DNA from: Parelaphostrongylus tenuis
Taxonomy: Eukaryota > Nematoda > Chromadorea > Rhabditida > Metastrongylidae
Direction: 5' to 3'
Assembly (NCBI GenBank): GCA_019055375.1
Contig: JAHQIW010000486.1
Span: forward strand, 124,001 to 188,000
DNA: 64,000 nt
Part shown: in pieces, positions 1 to 10,715 of the stretch
How the letters are laid out: each line of letters opens with the position of its first letter
How positions within the stretch are numbered: the first letter of the stretch is position 1
Notes under the pieces: generated by a model
What the model was told of the DNA's origin: nothing
The model's database searches: none
What the model saw: the letters and a program-made list of their open reading frames with translations, nothing else
Made by a program: the position numbers and the translations under genes

Positions 1-1
1 A

Positions 2-130
2 GAAGATTATCAAAGACTTACACTTCACATAGGTGGTGCACGAACGTTTGGCGATGTTCACGCTGCGGCAGCCTACAAAGAGGCTACCGCTCGCGGTTGC
101 GGCGGTGTGCGATATGACTCCCGCCACTGA
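2..130 (+). CDS. C-terminal fragment of an unidentified gene (left edge)
   Basis: Reading in frame from base 2 gives 42 residues and a TGA stop at 128-130. The segment is clearly richer in G and C than the following kilobase, and it encodes a balanced, alanine- and glycine-rich stretch (motifs HIGGARTFGDVH, AAAYKEATARG, GGVRYD). That contrast is what one expects of the last exon of a gene entering from the left. The start and any upstream exons lie outside the window. I do not recognise the family. An ATTAAA-like sequence near 254 could serve as poly(A) signal. It could also be part of a GC-rich repeat, so confidence is moderate. Confidence 0.4.
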   Translation, partial: EDYQRLTLHIGGARTFGDVHAAAAYKEATARGCGGVRYDSRH

Positions 131-1079
131 TTAGAGCTCCTTAAGTAGCGGCATCGCCGCCACATGTCTATGGATAAGTCCTAACACGTTGCTGGTTTCA
201 GTTAACAATCCACCACAGCTGCTTACAATAAACACCGACATGCAAAATAGTGTAATTAAATAGGAACTGAAATCGATTCCCTTTCTCACTTTGCTAGGTC
301 GACGTTGCGCTAATAGGTTCTCAGGTCTTTCACTGCAGGAGTTAATCAACTTTATGGGATTTTGGGGAGCCAGTCAACCTAAGCTAATCTAGCATCAACT
401 TGCCGAACGCTCATTCTGCTGAAATGCTGTTCAACCTCTTTTTCTTCAAAGTCTGGGCAACTCCACGTTCAACTCAGTTTTTCTTCCCTTCTTTTTCAGT
501 CATCTTTTTTTTTTATGAAATTCTTCGGATTTATGGATGCGACAAATGCTTAAGATTTTCTCTCCGACTGTGGAGCTTTCATGTGGCATTTGTTAGATGT
601 GATTAGAGAATTCCGAATCCTAAAGATACCACGATTCTGTGGACTAGATCGATGCGACGAGGATGAAGTGCTTGAGGAGAGGTTGCAGGCGGCTGGAGAA
701 GCAGAGGTCTCTAAGACACTTTAGCCAATCGATAGCTACCATGAGGGGCCGCGACACAGATGTCACGATCATATCGATCGATTCGTAGTGCGTGGAATCG
801 ATGACAGCTTGTGGAGCAGCGCGCAATCAATATCGAAGATCTACGGTGCTGTAGGAGACCAAGAATTTCCTGGATGGAAATGAAACTGTCTCCTGGAGTC
901 ATTTGATCTCTCCAGCAATCTAATAGCTGTAGTGCTGATAGGTGTCGTGGGCCCATTAGCTAGAAATTCCCACTAGCCTCTTTCTCTCCTCATCAATAGC
1001 AAAAAGTGGGCTGATGGGATTTGTTTTCAGCGACTGTATTCTAAAGAGATCGTTGTTAATTTGGTGATGTTTGATATTT
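131..1079. other. No recognisable gene
   Basis: Only short overlapping open frames occur here, on both strands, without splice support. The part from about 640 to 960 is somewhat richer in G and C than its surroundings, but I could not match it to a family. Confidence 0.4.
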
Positions 1080-1270
1080 TACGCTTTACCGTTGCCGGAC
1101 GATGAGGGTCATATTGACCCTCAAGTTTTCCGAGATCTTTTTCGCAAATAAAGCTTTTTGTTCAGAATTTAGATAATCATTCGAAAGCTTAAGTCGCATG
1201 GATTTCGACACTTTGCTTGGTTATCAAAAACGCCTTTGTAGTACGTTGTAATAGAAAAAATAAAATAATA
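1080..1270 (+). repeat. R3 dispersed repeat, fragment
   Basis: It shares the block ATCATTCGAAAGCT, followed by an ACG(T/C)TGTAAnAG...AAAATAAA block, with longer copies at about 53520-54115 and 58390-59110. Origin unknown; divergence is high. Confidence 0.35.
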
Positions 1271-1597
1271 CTTACACTCGGCTTGTCTTTTTGCTCAACG
1301 AAAGTCTATGGATCGCTTTCAATTGGGCTACGCTGAGTTCATTCAACAGCTAGAGTCTCGGCGAATTTGAAGCTTGAACTGGTTCCCAAAAGGATTCAAT
1401 AACGCACTGCGTGCGAAAATGAAATTACGTTTCACATTCGGAATTTTCTTTTCACATAAGAGTTGCAGATGCACAAAAAACACACAGACCTGTAGACAAA
1501 ATCGTGTTCTATCAGAGGGCTACAAAGGACCTAAAGCACACAAAATTTCTAGTGTCTTTACTGCTTTTTTCGCAGTGTCATGAAATTTCATATATAC

Positions 1598-1815
1598 CTA
1601 AGCGAACTGAGTGGTGAGCAGAAATACGACCTCAGAAGGGAGCCAAATCCACGTTTAACCCATGGTTGACAGCTAACATAGAGATGTTGAAGAGTGAATA
1701 CTGTCGCAAATCTGTCTCCATGGCGTAGTGGAAGCACGCCTCCCCGGTATGGTTGGAACGCTGGTTCGACTCCCGCCTGAGGTCGTGTTTTTGCTCACCA
1801 CTCAGTTTGCTTAGG
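1598..1815 (+). repeat. F3 tRNA-derived element with terminal inverted repeats
   Basis: Inverted repeats of about 38 bp (1598-1635 and 1778-1815; each arm reads CCTAAGC(A/G)AACTGAGTGG inward) enclose a tRNA-like unit. The unit has an A-box-like TGGCGTAGTGG and a B-box-like GGTTCGACTCC at about 1720-1775. The cloverleaf is imperfect, so this is a tRNA-derived mobile unit rather than a working tRNA. Related copies lie near 4720, 26760, 27047 and 46895. Confidence 0.7.
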
Positions 1816-3765
1816 AGCCAAAAGTATTTTCCGAGACAATGAAAAAAATCTTTGTCGAAAAACGAAAATCGCGCGCTCCTAACAACATCGATTGTGTTGC
1901 CGCCCGCAAAGCGTTAACTAAGTCAAAATAGACTTACTGAAGTTGACGTGTACGTCACTTCCATCCGCAACGCCTAAATAGAAATAGTCGAGTACTCTAT
2001 TACTCAGTGCAGCCCGTTAAGTGCCCCCTGCTAAGTACCTTTACAATAGAATGACAAATTCTTCATAAGACTTAGCCAGAGTTACGCACAGTGAACTAGT
2101 ATTTTCTAGCCTAACTACCTATATACTTGAATGGTCCGTCGAGGGGATCGTCATCCGCTTGTCTTTTACTCTCGCTATCTTCGTCCTCAATAATAGATTG
2201 TTTTGAACATGGTAACATTAGAGCCTTAAGGTATCGTTGGCGCTTTCTCTACTCAATTCATCTCCTGGTGAACTAGCTGTATCATTCCTCTTAGGATTTT
2301 CTTCCTCGATAATAAAGCCATACACTTTAGACACGAATGGGAAGCCGAACAGCGTTTATCGGAGCAAACGTGATCACTCTTTGAACACCTCACTTCTTCC
2401 CTTATCCATACCTATTGAACACAACGTGCACTGTGAATATGTAGTAGCCACTGGAGGAGATGGTTTAATGTGTAGTAGCCAGTGGAGATGATTGTTTACT
2501 GCGCAAAGTATAGCTGTTCCTTCTCCTACACTTCCGTTGTACACATAGCTGGCAGCTGCTGACAACTTGTTCTTCGCGTGTGCCTTCTTTGTATATAAAA
2601 AGATATGCACAGGTGTTCTAGATAAACATGTTTATAATGATCGTTTTGAAATAGCATTCTCTACACGATCAGCTTTCGGAGGCTTAGTCCAACTTCTTCA
2701 ATATAAGTTTCGTCTTATTTATCCAGCTAATTTACTTTCCACGTATGGTCATCTAGCAATTCAAATTACTTGACCTTCTCAAATTTTGCATAGACAACGA
2801 CAAAAGTGATTGATACTTCTGCAATATCGCAGTAATTTAAAAGCAAAAGTATCAAATATGAACGGCTAAATTTGGTTTTCATCGATGTCACATAGCGAAC
2901 ATTTCAATTTGATATATAATATCTCTCGTATTGAGATCGACGAAGGAAGGCACTCTCAAAGAATTATGTGCTCCTATTTTTAGAAAGCGTGTTTGTTGAT
3001 TTTCCCTGCTACATGTAAAAAAATTGAAATCAGCCATTTTTTGGCTCGAACGATCTATGAAACGTTTCTCAACAGTTGTGAACAGTATTCATGATTATTC
3101 AGCCCTCAGAAACTAATACAAAGCTTTTCGCTTCACATAAGTCTCATGATGATACACTGAGAGGTTTTTCGGGCCTTCTGTGAAGCTTAAGCTAGAAGTC
3201 ACAGCATGAACATTAGATAGGGCAACATTTTTCATTATAGATGGAGACGACATTCATAAACCAACTATCAACTCAATTTTAATCGAATAAATCGTCTAAT
3301 TAGTTGGAAGAAACCAAGGAATAAAATATCAAGTGTTGACATTTCTTTTAGCATATAACTTGATCAGTTCTAGTATTTACTTGCTTTACGGCGTAAAATT
3401 TACCACTACTAGACAGCCAGTATGGATTCAGCAATCTTATGACAGCAGTTCCAAAATTTCACTGCAAATCTTGCAATTTCTTCAGAGCTTTTTCTCCACA
3501 ACCGGTTCCATTACCGCTCTGATTCGCAGCATCGCTCAACAACATTGCCTCTGTGTCACACGTTTCTCTGTGGTTCCTCGCATTGGTATGATTGAGCAGC
3601 AGTAATGTCAGCATTTCTTTTGAATTCTATTACTAGAGACTGTTAGATCTTGAAATGGATCGGTTGTATATAATTGTATTGCTTCTCATTAATTCAGAGT
3701 TCCCTAACTGTAGAGGATAACGATCGTTCTCAAAAGTGGTTCAGTTTATTTCGCTTTCAAATGTC
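1816..3765. other. No recognisable gene; one short tandem duplication
   Basis: AT-rich with scattered open frames of under 90 codons and no convincing splice pattern. A roughly 30-bp unit containing GTAGTAGCCA is duplicated in tandem at 2440-2498. Confidence 0.4.
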
Positions 3766-3881
3766 TTATATATGTATATATACTAACATATATATTTGTG
3801 GTTGAAATTACATGAAACGTATATTTGTATATACACATTATATATACATACATAAATACACATATATACATAAACATGTAA

Positions 3882-3915
<34 letters not shown>
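3766..3915. repeat. AT-rich simple repeat
   Basis: A degenerate TA/TATACA-rich tract that ends in an uninterrupted run of TA dinucleotides at about 3890-3915. Confidence 0.85.
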
Positions 3916-4719
3916 AAGCCAAAAAGCAACACCTGCGAGTCATATATGTTTCGTACTGATAATGCAATATGCAGCATGGTACCATCTTACTAGCGTGAGA
4001 AAAGTCTTAACAATCAAAAAGTGTCCGTTGACCTTTAAGTGTTTTTCAATCGTTGATCTCTTTTACAATCATTAAATACTTTGATGGGTTATTAATACTA
4101 ACTGAAATTGTGACAACGATGCAAATATGGTTGCATACACTTTTGTTTTTAGTTGAACTATCTTTGAAATAAAAATGAGTGAATCATCGGGAAAGGTTCG
4201 CTAACTATTTTTTTACTTTTTGTGAATAGGTTTCATAGCATAGGTTGATGGCTGAATAAGTTGTACGAAACGTTTACGAAAACTTGACCATCTCACTCTG
4301 TTCCATTACTAGCTTTAAAAAAAGCGTTGAATGTAGAATACCTGAGACGAATTTTATACGAGTGTTTGCTTCCATTGAGTCGAATTTTACTTCATTCCTA
4401 GCTCTAACAAAGGAAAATCGCCATCGTAATGGTGTTATAACTAAACGATGTTGTGCACATGACAACGTCGGTCGCATAAACAACATTCCTATAAACATTT
4501 ATCGGATTGTTACCTTTTGTTCTTGAATACTTGTCATCACTGTACCTCCATGAACAAGTTTTGAAGAGAAGATTTCCATTGTTTCCCCAAAAATTAGATT
4601 TCCCACACAAAATGGCGGAAGTGTACTACACAACTATATCACAGCACAGTGTAGATCAGTATACAGGAATTTCTTTTTCTTAATGCTTTTATTCAGTCCT
4701 ACAATGTTTTAACTATATA

Positions 4720-4990
4720 TCTAGGACTATTGAGGGATGTGCAAAACATCTGTTCCATACAGGAACTGAGCCCGGGTTTATCCATAGCGGAGCGCATGTT
4801 ACAACTACACCACCAAGGCCATCACTTTGATACCATCGATAAACTATCGAGGCTGTCAGCGGCCAAGTTTTAACGAGTTTGGCCGGTAATAAGCACATAT
4901 CGGGCATTGAACCCAGTTACGCTGACAGCTATTGGTATCTATCTCTCCGTAAAATCGTCGTCGGTAGGATGAACCATTGGTGAACTTTCA
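4720..4990 (-). repeat. F3-like tRNA-derived element, decayed
   Basis: On the minus strand an A-box-like GGTGGTGTAGTTGTAAC and a B-box-like GGGCTCAGTTCC lie in the usual order. Flanking palindromic text (CTGTCAGC near 4853, GCTGACAGC near 4921) resembles the flanks of the F3 copies at 26900-26990 and 46740-46800. Confidence 0.5.
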
Positions 4991-6784
4991 GGACGGTCGA
5001 TTAATTCGTATGTCACTAACATTCTTAGATATATAACTAAAACTGCGTCGATTTTTGAACATCTAGCTGTGAGCGTGTATTCTTAACTGCAGGAGTGCAT
5101 GAAGCATCGTTTCCTTCAAAACCATTGCCATATGTAATAATCCATGTAAATGTAGAAGTTTCTAATTCATTTCGTCACATTTCGCAGCGTTCCTAATCTT
5201 TCTACGACCAACTAGTCGCGGCGTAGATGATCATCGCATTGAAATCGGTAATCAGTTTTGAGGCGACGGACTAAATTCCACAGATTGTCGTTGTATTCTT
5301 CGACTTACAAAGTGGGAAATTTACCAAAAGGGCTTACCGAACCTGAGATAAATGGTTTTGAAAAGTCAATTTTAAAACCGCGTTAACCTATTCCGGTACA
5401 CACGCTTGTGAATGGGTGAAGATGGAAATGAAAAATGTTTCCAATCAACATGGATACAAGGCAAGAACACCTGTGTTTCGTTGGTGCCTTCTCAAGCACG
5501 TTATTCACGTTCCTCCAAGGTAAAACAGTTTGAAATCAATTTAACAACATTTAGGAAGGACTTCATTTAGGACTTCTTGGCATTTAGCACCTAGTCCGAG
5601 CAAAGGCCAGCAGCAACCTTGGGCGGGCACTGCAGTCTAAGAAGGGCGGGCGCTTAGAGCGCATCGCGTTCAGTCGCGCCACGCGTCGTTCTGGATATTT
5701 CGAAGCTCCGAATCAGGCCGTTCCTCTAATTTATGTATTGTAGTGTTTGATTATGCTTCTGACTTCTGCAACAACTGACAGTTACCAGTGTTATACTGAA
5801 TTCGACCGTATCTTCATTACTTCCGCACCAGGTTCTGATTAGAACGATTTAATCTCTAAAACGTCATTGTAAATTCACAAACTTATGATATTAGCGGCAC
5901 TCGACTATTTGTCAATAAATGCAAGCTTATTACACTGTGTGTCACTGTCGCTGCCACTCACATCTATTACATTCTGCTCTCAGTGGTTCCAATACCCCCT
6001 CATTCGTGCTACGTACTCTTCGAAAAGTGCTAGACTACTTGGAAATCTTTTCAGCACTAATATCATTGTTTGAAGAAAGCCTGTCGAATTCACATAGTTT
6101 TTTTTATTTAGAATATTAAGACATTCGCGTCGAAAAGTCGTCTTACCACTCGTCATTATAATAGTCTTCTTGCTGTCATTCAGACAGTCGAATTATTCTT
6201 TACTAGTAATGAATGTCTCCCTTTTCGTGTTCAAGCGTAATGTCTGAGACATTAAAGCACCTTGGACGCTAATGATTCTTATTCCAGAGAATTTATGCAC
6301 TATTTGATCTATCCGGTATTTTTATCCATTGCATTATGTCAGGATTTTCTCCAATTAGGCAAGTTGATTTTCACCTAACTTCGCCTCACTTTCTCAAGTT
6401 AGAAATGTAATTGTAGAAATAGTATGTCAGTGTGGCCAGACATTTGCGGAATGATTAATCACAGCTGCTGACGTTCCGCTCTTAATTTTCTGAAAGTTGT
6501 GGTTGTGATTTTGATTGAATAATCATTCCATTCTGCGGATCTGCTCATGGGATGAAATACAAGCCCCCTTATGACAAAGTAACTTGGCGCGTCTCATTTG
6601 GAGCGAAAAGGGCTTATAGGGGATCAAAAGTAACCATTTAATTGAGGTGGAGAGCTGTTTATTGCTCAATGTTTTCTCTACACATAACGGTAACTTCTGA
6701 GAAATTTTGTCGAACACTGAGCTGCTACATGTTTCAGAAGATTGCCCCGCCAGACCGTAGACGGTTGGCTGTTGACAGAAAACG
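4991..6784. other. No recognisable gene; one GC-rich island
   Basis: The stretch 5590-5700 is unusually GC-rich for the window (for example GGGCGGGCGC and GTCGCGCCACGCG). It contains no open frame I can identify and may be a repeat fragment. The rest is AT-rich without splice-supported frames. Confidence 0.35.
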
Positions 6785-6920
6785 CGATGTACCGTAGAAA
6801 AGAGTGCTATGCAAAGCGATCGTTGATGGTGCAACGGTTTAGCACGTGCCTCCGAAAAGAGTGAGATCAGGGTTTGAATCCCGGCTGACGCGATCTTTTT
6901 ACACACCACTCTACATTATT
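6785..6920 (+). repeat. F2 tRNA-derived element
   Basis: Contains the F2 signature GATGGTGCAACGGTTTAGCAC (A-box side) and GGGTTTGAATCCCGGCTGACGC (T-arm and acceptor side) in order, followed by the shared tail ACACCACTCTACATTATTGAG. Related to the copies at 19093, 30565, 48430 and 48715. Confidence 0.6.
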
Positions 6921-6926
6921 GAGTAA

Positions 6927-7003
6927 ACGAGGTTGTTAATTTGAAGATATATTCGGTACGGATGAACAGTACAATAAACTTGATTGTGAATTAACAACCT
7001 CGT
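6927..7003. repeat. Short inverted repeat (hairpin)
   Basis: The arm 6927-6942 (ACGAGGTTGTTAATTT) matches the reverse complement of 6988-7003 at 15 of 16 positions, with a 45-base loop. It lies at the end of the F2 copy and may be the remnant of a small insertion. Confidence 0.5.
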
Positions 7004-7593
7004 ACATGCTGATAAGAAAACCAAGGAGTAATTTTTCAATTCAGCACATAATAAACTGGGAGAAATGATTTCGACTGGAAATCGATTGAAAGTAATTACT
7101 CTCTTTCCACTTTAAACAGAAGCTCTAAGTGAGCTTTGTTTCTATATACTCCATCTTCACTGATTCTACGAATCTTTGCATTTCTTCCGTTTGCTGTGTC
7201 GTATCCGTCATCCACGGTATGGGTGCAGCTAGATTTTGTGTTCTCTATGAATGCTGTTGGATACTGGTTGGACTTGTTCTTGGAATCTTAGGAGAGATCT
7301 ACTAGAAATTTTCCAAGTTTTCGCCGTAAGATCCTGGTACTAGTTTGTCGAGAGGAGGGAGTTATGGAGAAGTTGTCTGCTTGGTCCCTGGCGGAGTGAA
7401 CCAAAGACCATGTTTACATTACCCGTCACCTATAATTATTCCCCTTTCATATGATTAAGAAATTTATTAGTTGACACGAATAGTTCTTTTATCCAGTTGT
7501 TTGAAAAGTCAGCAACCCTCTTCGTAACAAATGAAGTTGAGGTTTTCTTAGAATTTTCTCTTTTGCTTTCTCTTTTAACGAAATGAATTCAAG

Positions 7594-10500
7594 GTCATAA
7601 TCATCCAGCGGCAGGTCCAGATCCATCTATATACCTAGCTCGAGATCTTGATAATCGAGATCCATTCCTCAATGAAAATAAAGCCTTACCGGAGGCCTTA
7701 ATCGATCCCGAAGGTCGCCAGTTCATCGTACCTCTCAAGCAGAAGACGATACAGTAAGTGAGCTTTGCTCTTATCACAAGTTTTATGGTCTTGAACAACT
7801 GGTGACGGATTGTGATTTTTTAGCTGGTGATATTGAAGCATTTGGGGCTGGACTAGTCGTGTGAGGTCATTGTTGATCACTAATTATGAGCGAGGGGAAA
7901 CGAAAATTTTCTGCTGGAAAGTTGACTCAGAAATAGTAGAGATGATGTTGATGATGCTGATACTTCAAAGAGGATCCTAACAGGAGTGATATGAACGCGC
8001 TAAGAACAAACTAATGACAAGAACTTTCTTCTGAGACTAATAATTTCTATTTTCAATTAACAACTCCAGTACATGGTGGTTGCTGTAATTCCTTCTCAAT
8101 GAGCAATGAGGAGATCATGAAATTTGATTATTTGTATTACCTTACTCTAGTGGTACAAAGGGATTCATGTTCTAAGTTGATAGTTCTGGTGATATTTTCC
8201 TTTCTTATAAATTAACAATAACTGCATATTGTTGGTCACAGTTTCTTTATTTTTGTAAAAAGTTAGATACAATAACTCTCGCAGTCATTTTTAATGTTTT
8301 AATAATTATTATCAACGCTACTAATTATTATCGACGCCGTCCTACACGCCAGAATATCGAAAATAAGGTGGGCCGGACACGTGATGCGCTTCAGCGACAA
8401 CCGATGGACGAGAGCCGTTGCCGATTGGATTCCTCGGGACATCAAGCGCTCTGAAGGAAGACCACCGGCTCGTTGGTCCGATTTCTTCACGAAAGCGATA
8501 GAAGAAAGATATGATGCTCAGCGAATCCTTAGAGCGAGGAGGACCCACTGGGCTACTCTTGCACGCGATAGGGAAAAATGGAAGAGTTGCTGGTACCCGC
8601 TCGAGTCACTCGACGATCAACGGGACGACAGGTGATACAGGTGATGACTTTTATTGCTATATGAGAGTTATTACTCAACTATATAATACGTTAGTGCTCA
8701 TGTGACGCAGTTGTTGGAGGTGTTCTTGGTCGCACGCGAGGTCAATGGTTCGATCTCGCGCTCATGGCTCACCAAGCCATCCATCTCTCCGGAGTCGATA
8801 GATTGATATCGGATTGATCACAGACTTGTCCGGGAGGATAAGCAGCACTAACTCGATACATCGGGAGGACACCGCGAGCCATTGTAAAGGCCAGATAAGC
8901 ATTCAATCACCTCAAACGAAGTTAAAATTGAAGACGAATGCATGGCGCATCTCTCAGTGATTGAACAACGCCGAGAGTCTTATACTTTATCCTTATCATG
9001 CGTTACTATTTCAATATTCTATTTTAATTGCGACTACTTGTATTGCGTTTCTGCAGTACTCTCTCCGAATTATTATTTACTAACAATGTCACCTATTTTT
9101 TATTTCATCAGAGCTGAGGAAGAATTACGGCGAGAGACGGCAGAGATCTCACGGCTCCTGAGTTCGCCAAAAACCACAGTATCCCTTACTGTTTGGTTAT
9201 GGTCGTTGCTTGGATGTTCTCTAGTGGTTCTTTGTGGAATTCTTCCCGCTTTCTTGTTGCCGGCTAATACCAATGAGTATCTTCGTACCGAAGGTAAGTC
9301 TGTATGATTAATTAAGTACGATAGAGGTTTGAGTGAGGCGGTCCCAAAGTTTTTTTTTTGGCAGAAGGCAGACGTAATCTCAGCCTGCTTCTGTCATTCG
9401 CAGTTGGTAGTCTTCTTGGTGATGTTTTTCTGCACCTTTTACCGGAAGCATGGAGTAGCTACGATGGTGAAATCTTTTATAATTAGTATTTCAAGCCTAG
9501 AAGCTTCTATGAAAGCGAGTGCTGTTAAGCAAGGAGGAATTTAGTTGATATCGAGCGCACTGGGCTTTACACAGTGGGTGGTCTATTAATCTGCTCTTTA
9601 TTAGAGAAACTCTGCAGTACAACGCAACAAAGCCAGCATAAGGTAATTTCTACCTAACTGAGCGAATTCATCAGTTCATGACCTACAATACATATTTCAG
9701 ATCTGTGCAATTATGAATCTAGCTGCCAATTTGGTGGATAACTTTACGCATGGATTGGCTGTTGGCGCTAGCTTTTTGGTATCACCGAAGGTAATTCTCA
9801 TCTATTCTTTCAACAACGCCGCTGTCACTGTCGGCTATTTTTTAACTAAACAGTCGCGGTTCCATGTATGATAAGTTACTCTTCATGTCGTGGCAAACTA
9901 TTGACCAAACTCGCTCTGTAGCCTTTTCTAGTAGTGCGTGTATATTATCAAGCTGCAGATTTTCGATTAATGTGCCTAATAACGCTGTCACGAAATCGAT
10001 TCTGAAATATGAAATAAAACCAATAGGTGCTCTGGAATTCTCCCGATCATGAAGTCGCTTTTTTAATTTCTAGATATCTTGTCATTTATTGCAATGCTTG
10101 ATCAACCTTTATGAGGAATAGAGTTTAACGTTGAATAACTTTCATTTCATTATCCCACTATCAGTTTCTAATCCTAATTTGCCTGCTATGTAGTTCGGAA
10201 TGATGACGACTTTCGCTATTCTCATACATGAAATCCCACACGAAATCAGTGATTTCGCAATTCTTCTTCGAGCAGATTTCAACCGACTCCAAGCTGTGAA
10301 AGCGCAAGTAAGTTGAATCAAAGCTATAGAGCTTCTATACGTTGCTGAAAGTTCAATCGCCTTGAACTGATGAGTTCTGAATAAGTTTCAATGCGTAACT
10401 TCTTCATTTTTTCTTAGTTCGTTACCGCTTTCGGAGGTGTAGTTGGTGCTTGCGTTGCGTTGTGGCTGCAAAGTGGCTCAGTAAAATCAGTGGACTGGAT

Positions 10501-10715
10501 TTTACCGTTTACGGCAGGAGGATTCATTAATATATCCCTCGCCCAGATTCTACCTGAACTCAATCAGGAAACTAGTCGAAGGTGCTTTAACGAAATATGA
10601 TCACTGAATTGATTTCTTGTTAAAGTCTACGTTTAGGCAAAACATCAAACAACTGGTGATGATTTTATTAGGACTTTTCGTCATGGCGGCAGTTAATCAG
10701 TTTCATATCGCGTAG
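7594..10715 (+). CDS. ZIP13 (SLC39A13)-type zinc transporter, N-terminus missing
   Basis: Eight exons join in phase: 7594-7753, 9112-9293, 9365-9466, 9545-9642, 9701-9790, 10194-10307, 10418-10581 and 10637-10715 (stop TAG). Together they encode 328 residues. All introns are GT-AG, mostly with TTTCAG or TTTAG acceptors. ZIP proteins move zinc from the lumen or outside into the cytosol; ZIP13 acts in secretory-pathway membranes (family knowledge). Visible family marks are the first membrane helix (WLWSLLGC), FAVGSLLGDVFLHLLPEAW, the helix IV metal motif DNFTHGLAVG, the helix V motif HEIPHEISDFAILL, and PFTAGGFINI before the last helix. DNFTHG in place of HNFTDG is typical of ZIP13. The first visible exon opens with HNHP, so an earlier signal-peptide exon is expected; I could not place it. 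Its acceptor (TTCAAG) is weak. Intron 1 carries an RTE fragment and a SINE. Confidence 0.93.
8325..8650 (+). mobile_element. RTE-type retrotransposon, 3' end fragment
   Basis: It encodes the conserved C-terminus of the RTE reverse transcriptase protein (ISKIRWAGHVMRFSDNRW, then WIPRDIK, RPPARWSDF, THWATLARDREKW), ends at a TGA near 8634, and is followed by a short GGTGATACAGGTGATGA tail typical of RTE 3' ends. It lies inside intron 1 of the ZIP13 gene, in the same orientation. It is 5'-truncated, as is usual for LINE copies. Confidence 0.85.
8700..8985 (+). mobile_element. F1 tRNA-derived SINE
   Basis: A tRNA-like head with the B-box-like GGTTCGATCTCG is followed by a body shared by six copies in the window. 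Body landmarks are GGCTCACCAAGCC, ACTTGTCCGGGAGGATAAG, AAAGGCCAGATA, and a 3' part containing GCATGGCGCATC. It lies directly behind the RTE fragment in the ZIP13 intron, which fits a non-autonomous element mobilised by a LINE (inference). Confidence 0.7.

Noticed and set aside
8942..9307. 121-codon frame ending in the ZIP13 exon
   Set aside because: Only the part from 9112 is coding; the upstream part is the 3' end of an F1 SINE and the intron, and the true exon starts at the ATTTCATCAG acceptor.
9791..10193. 53-codon minus-strand frame inside a ZIP13 intron (begins IDFVTALLGTL)
   Set aside because: It has an acceptor-like sequence but no partner exon and no family match, and lies antisense within a short intron of an established gene.
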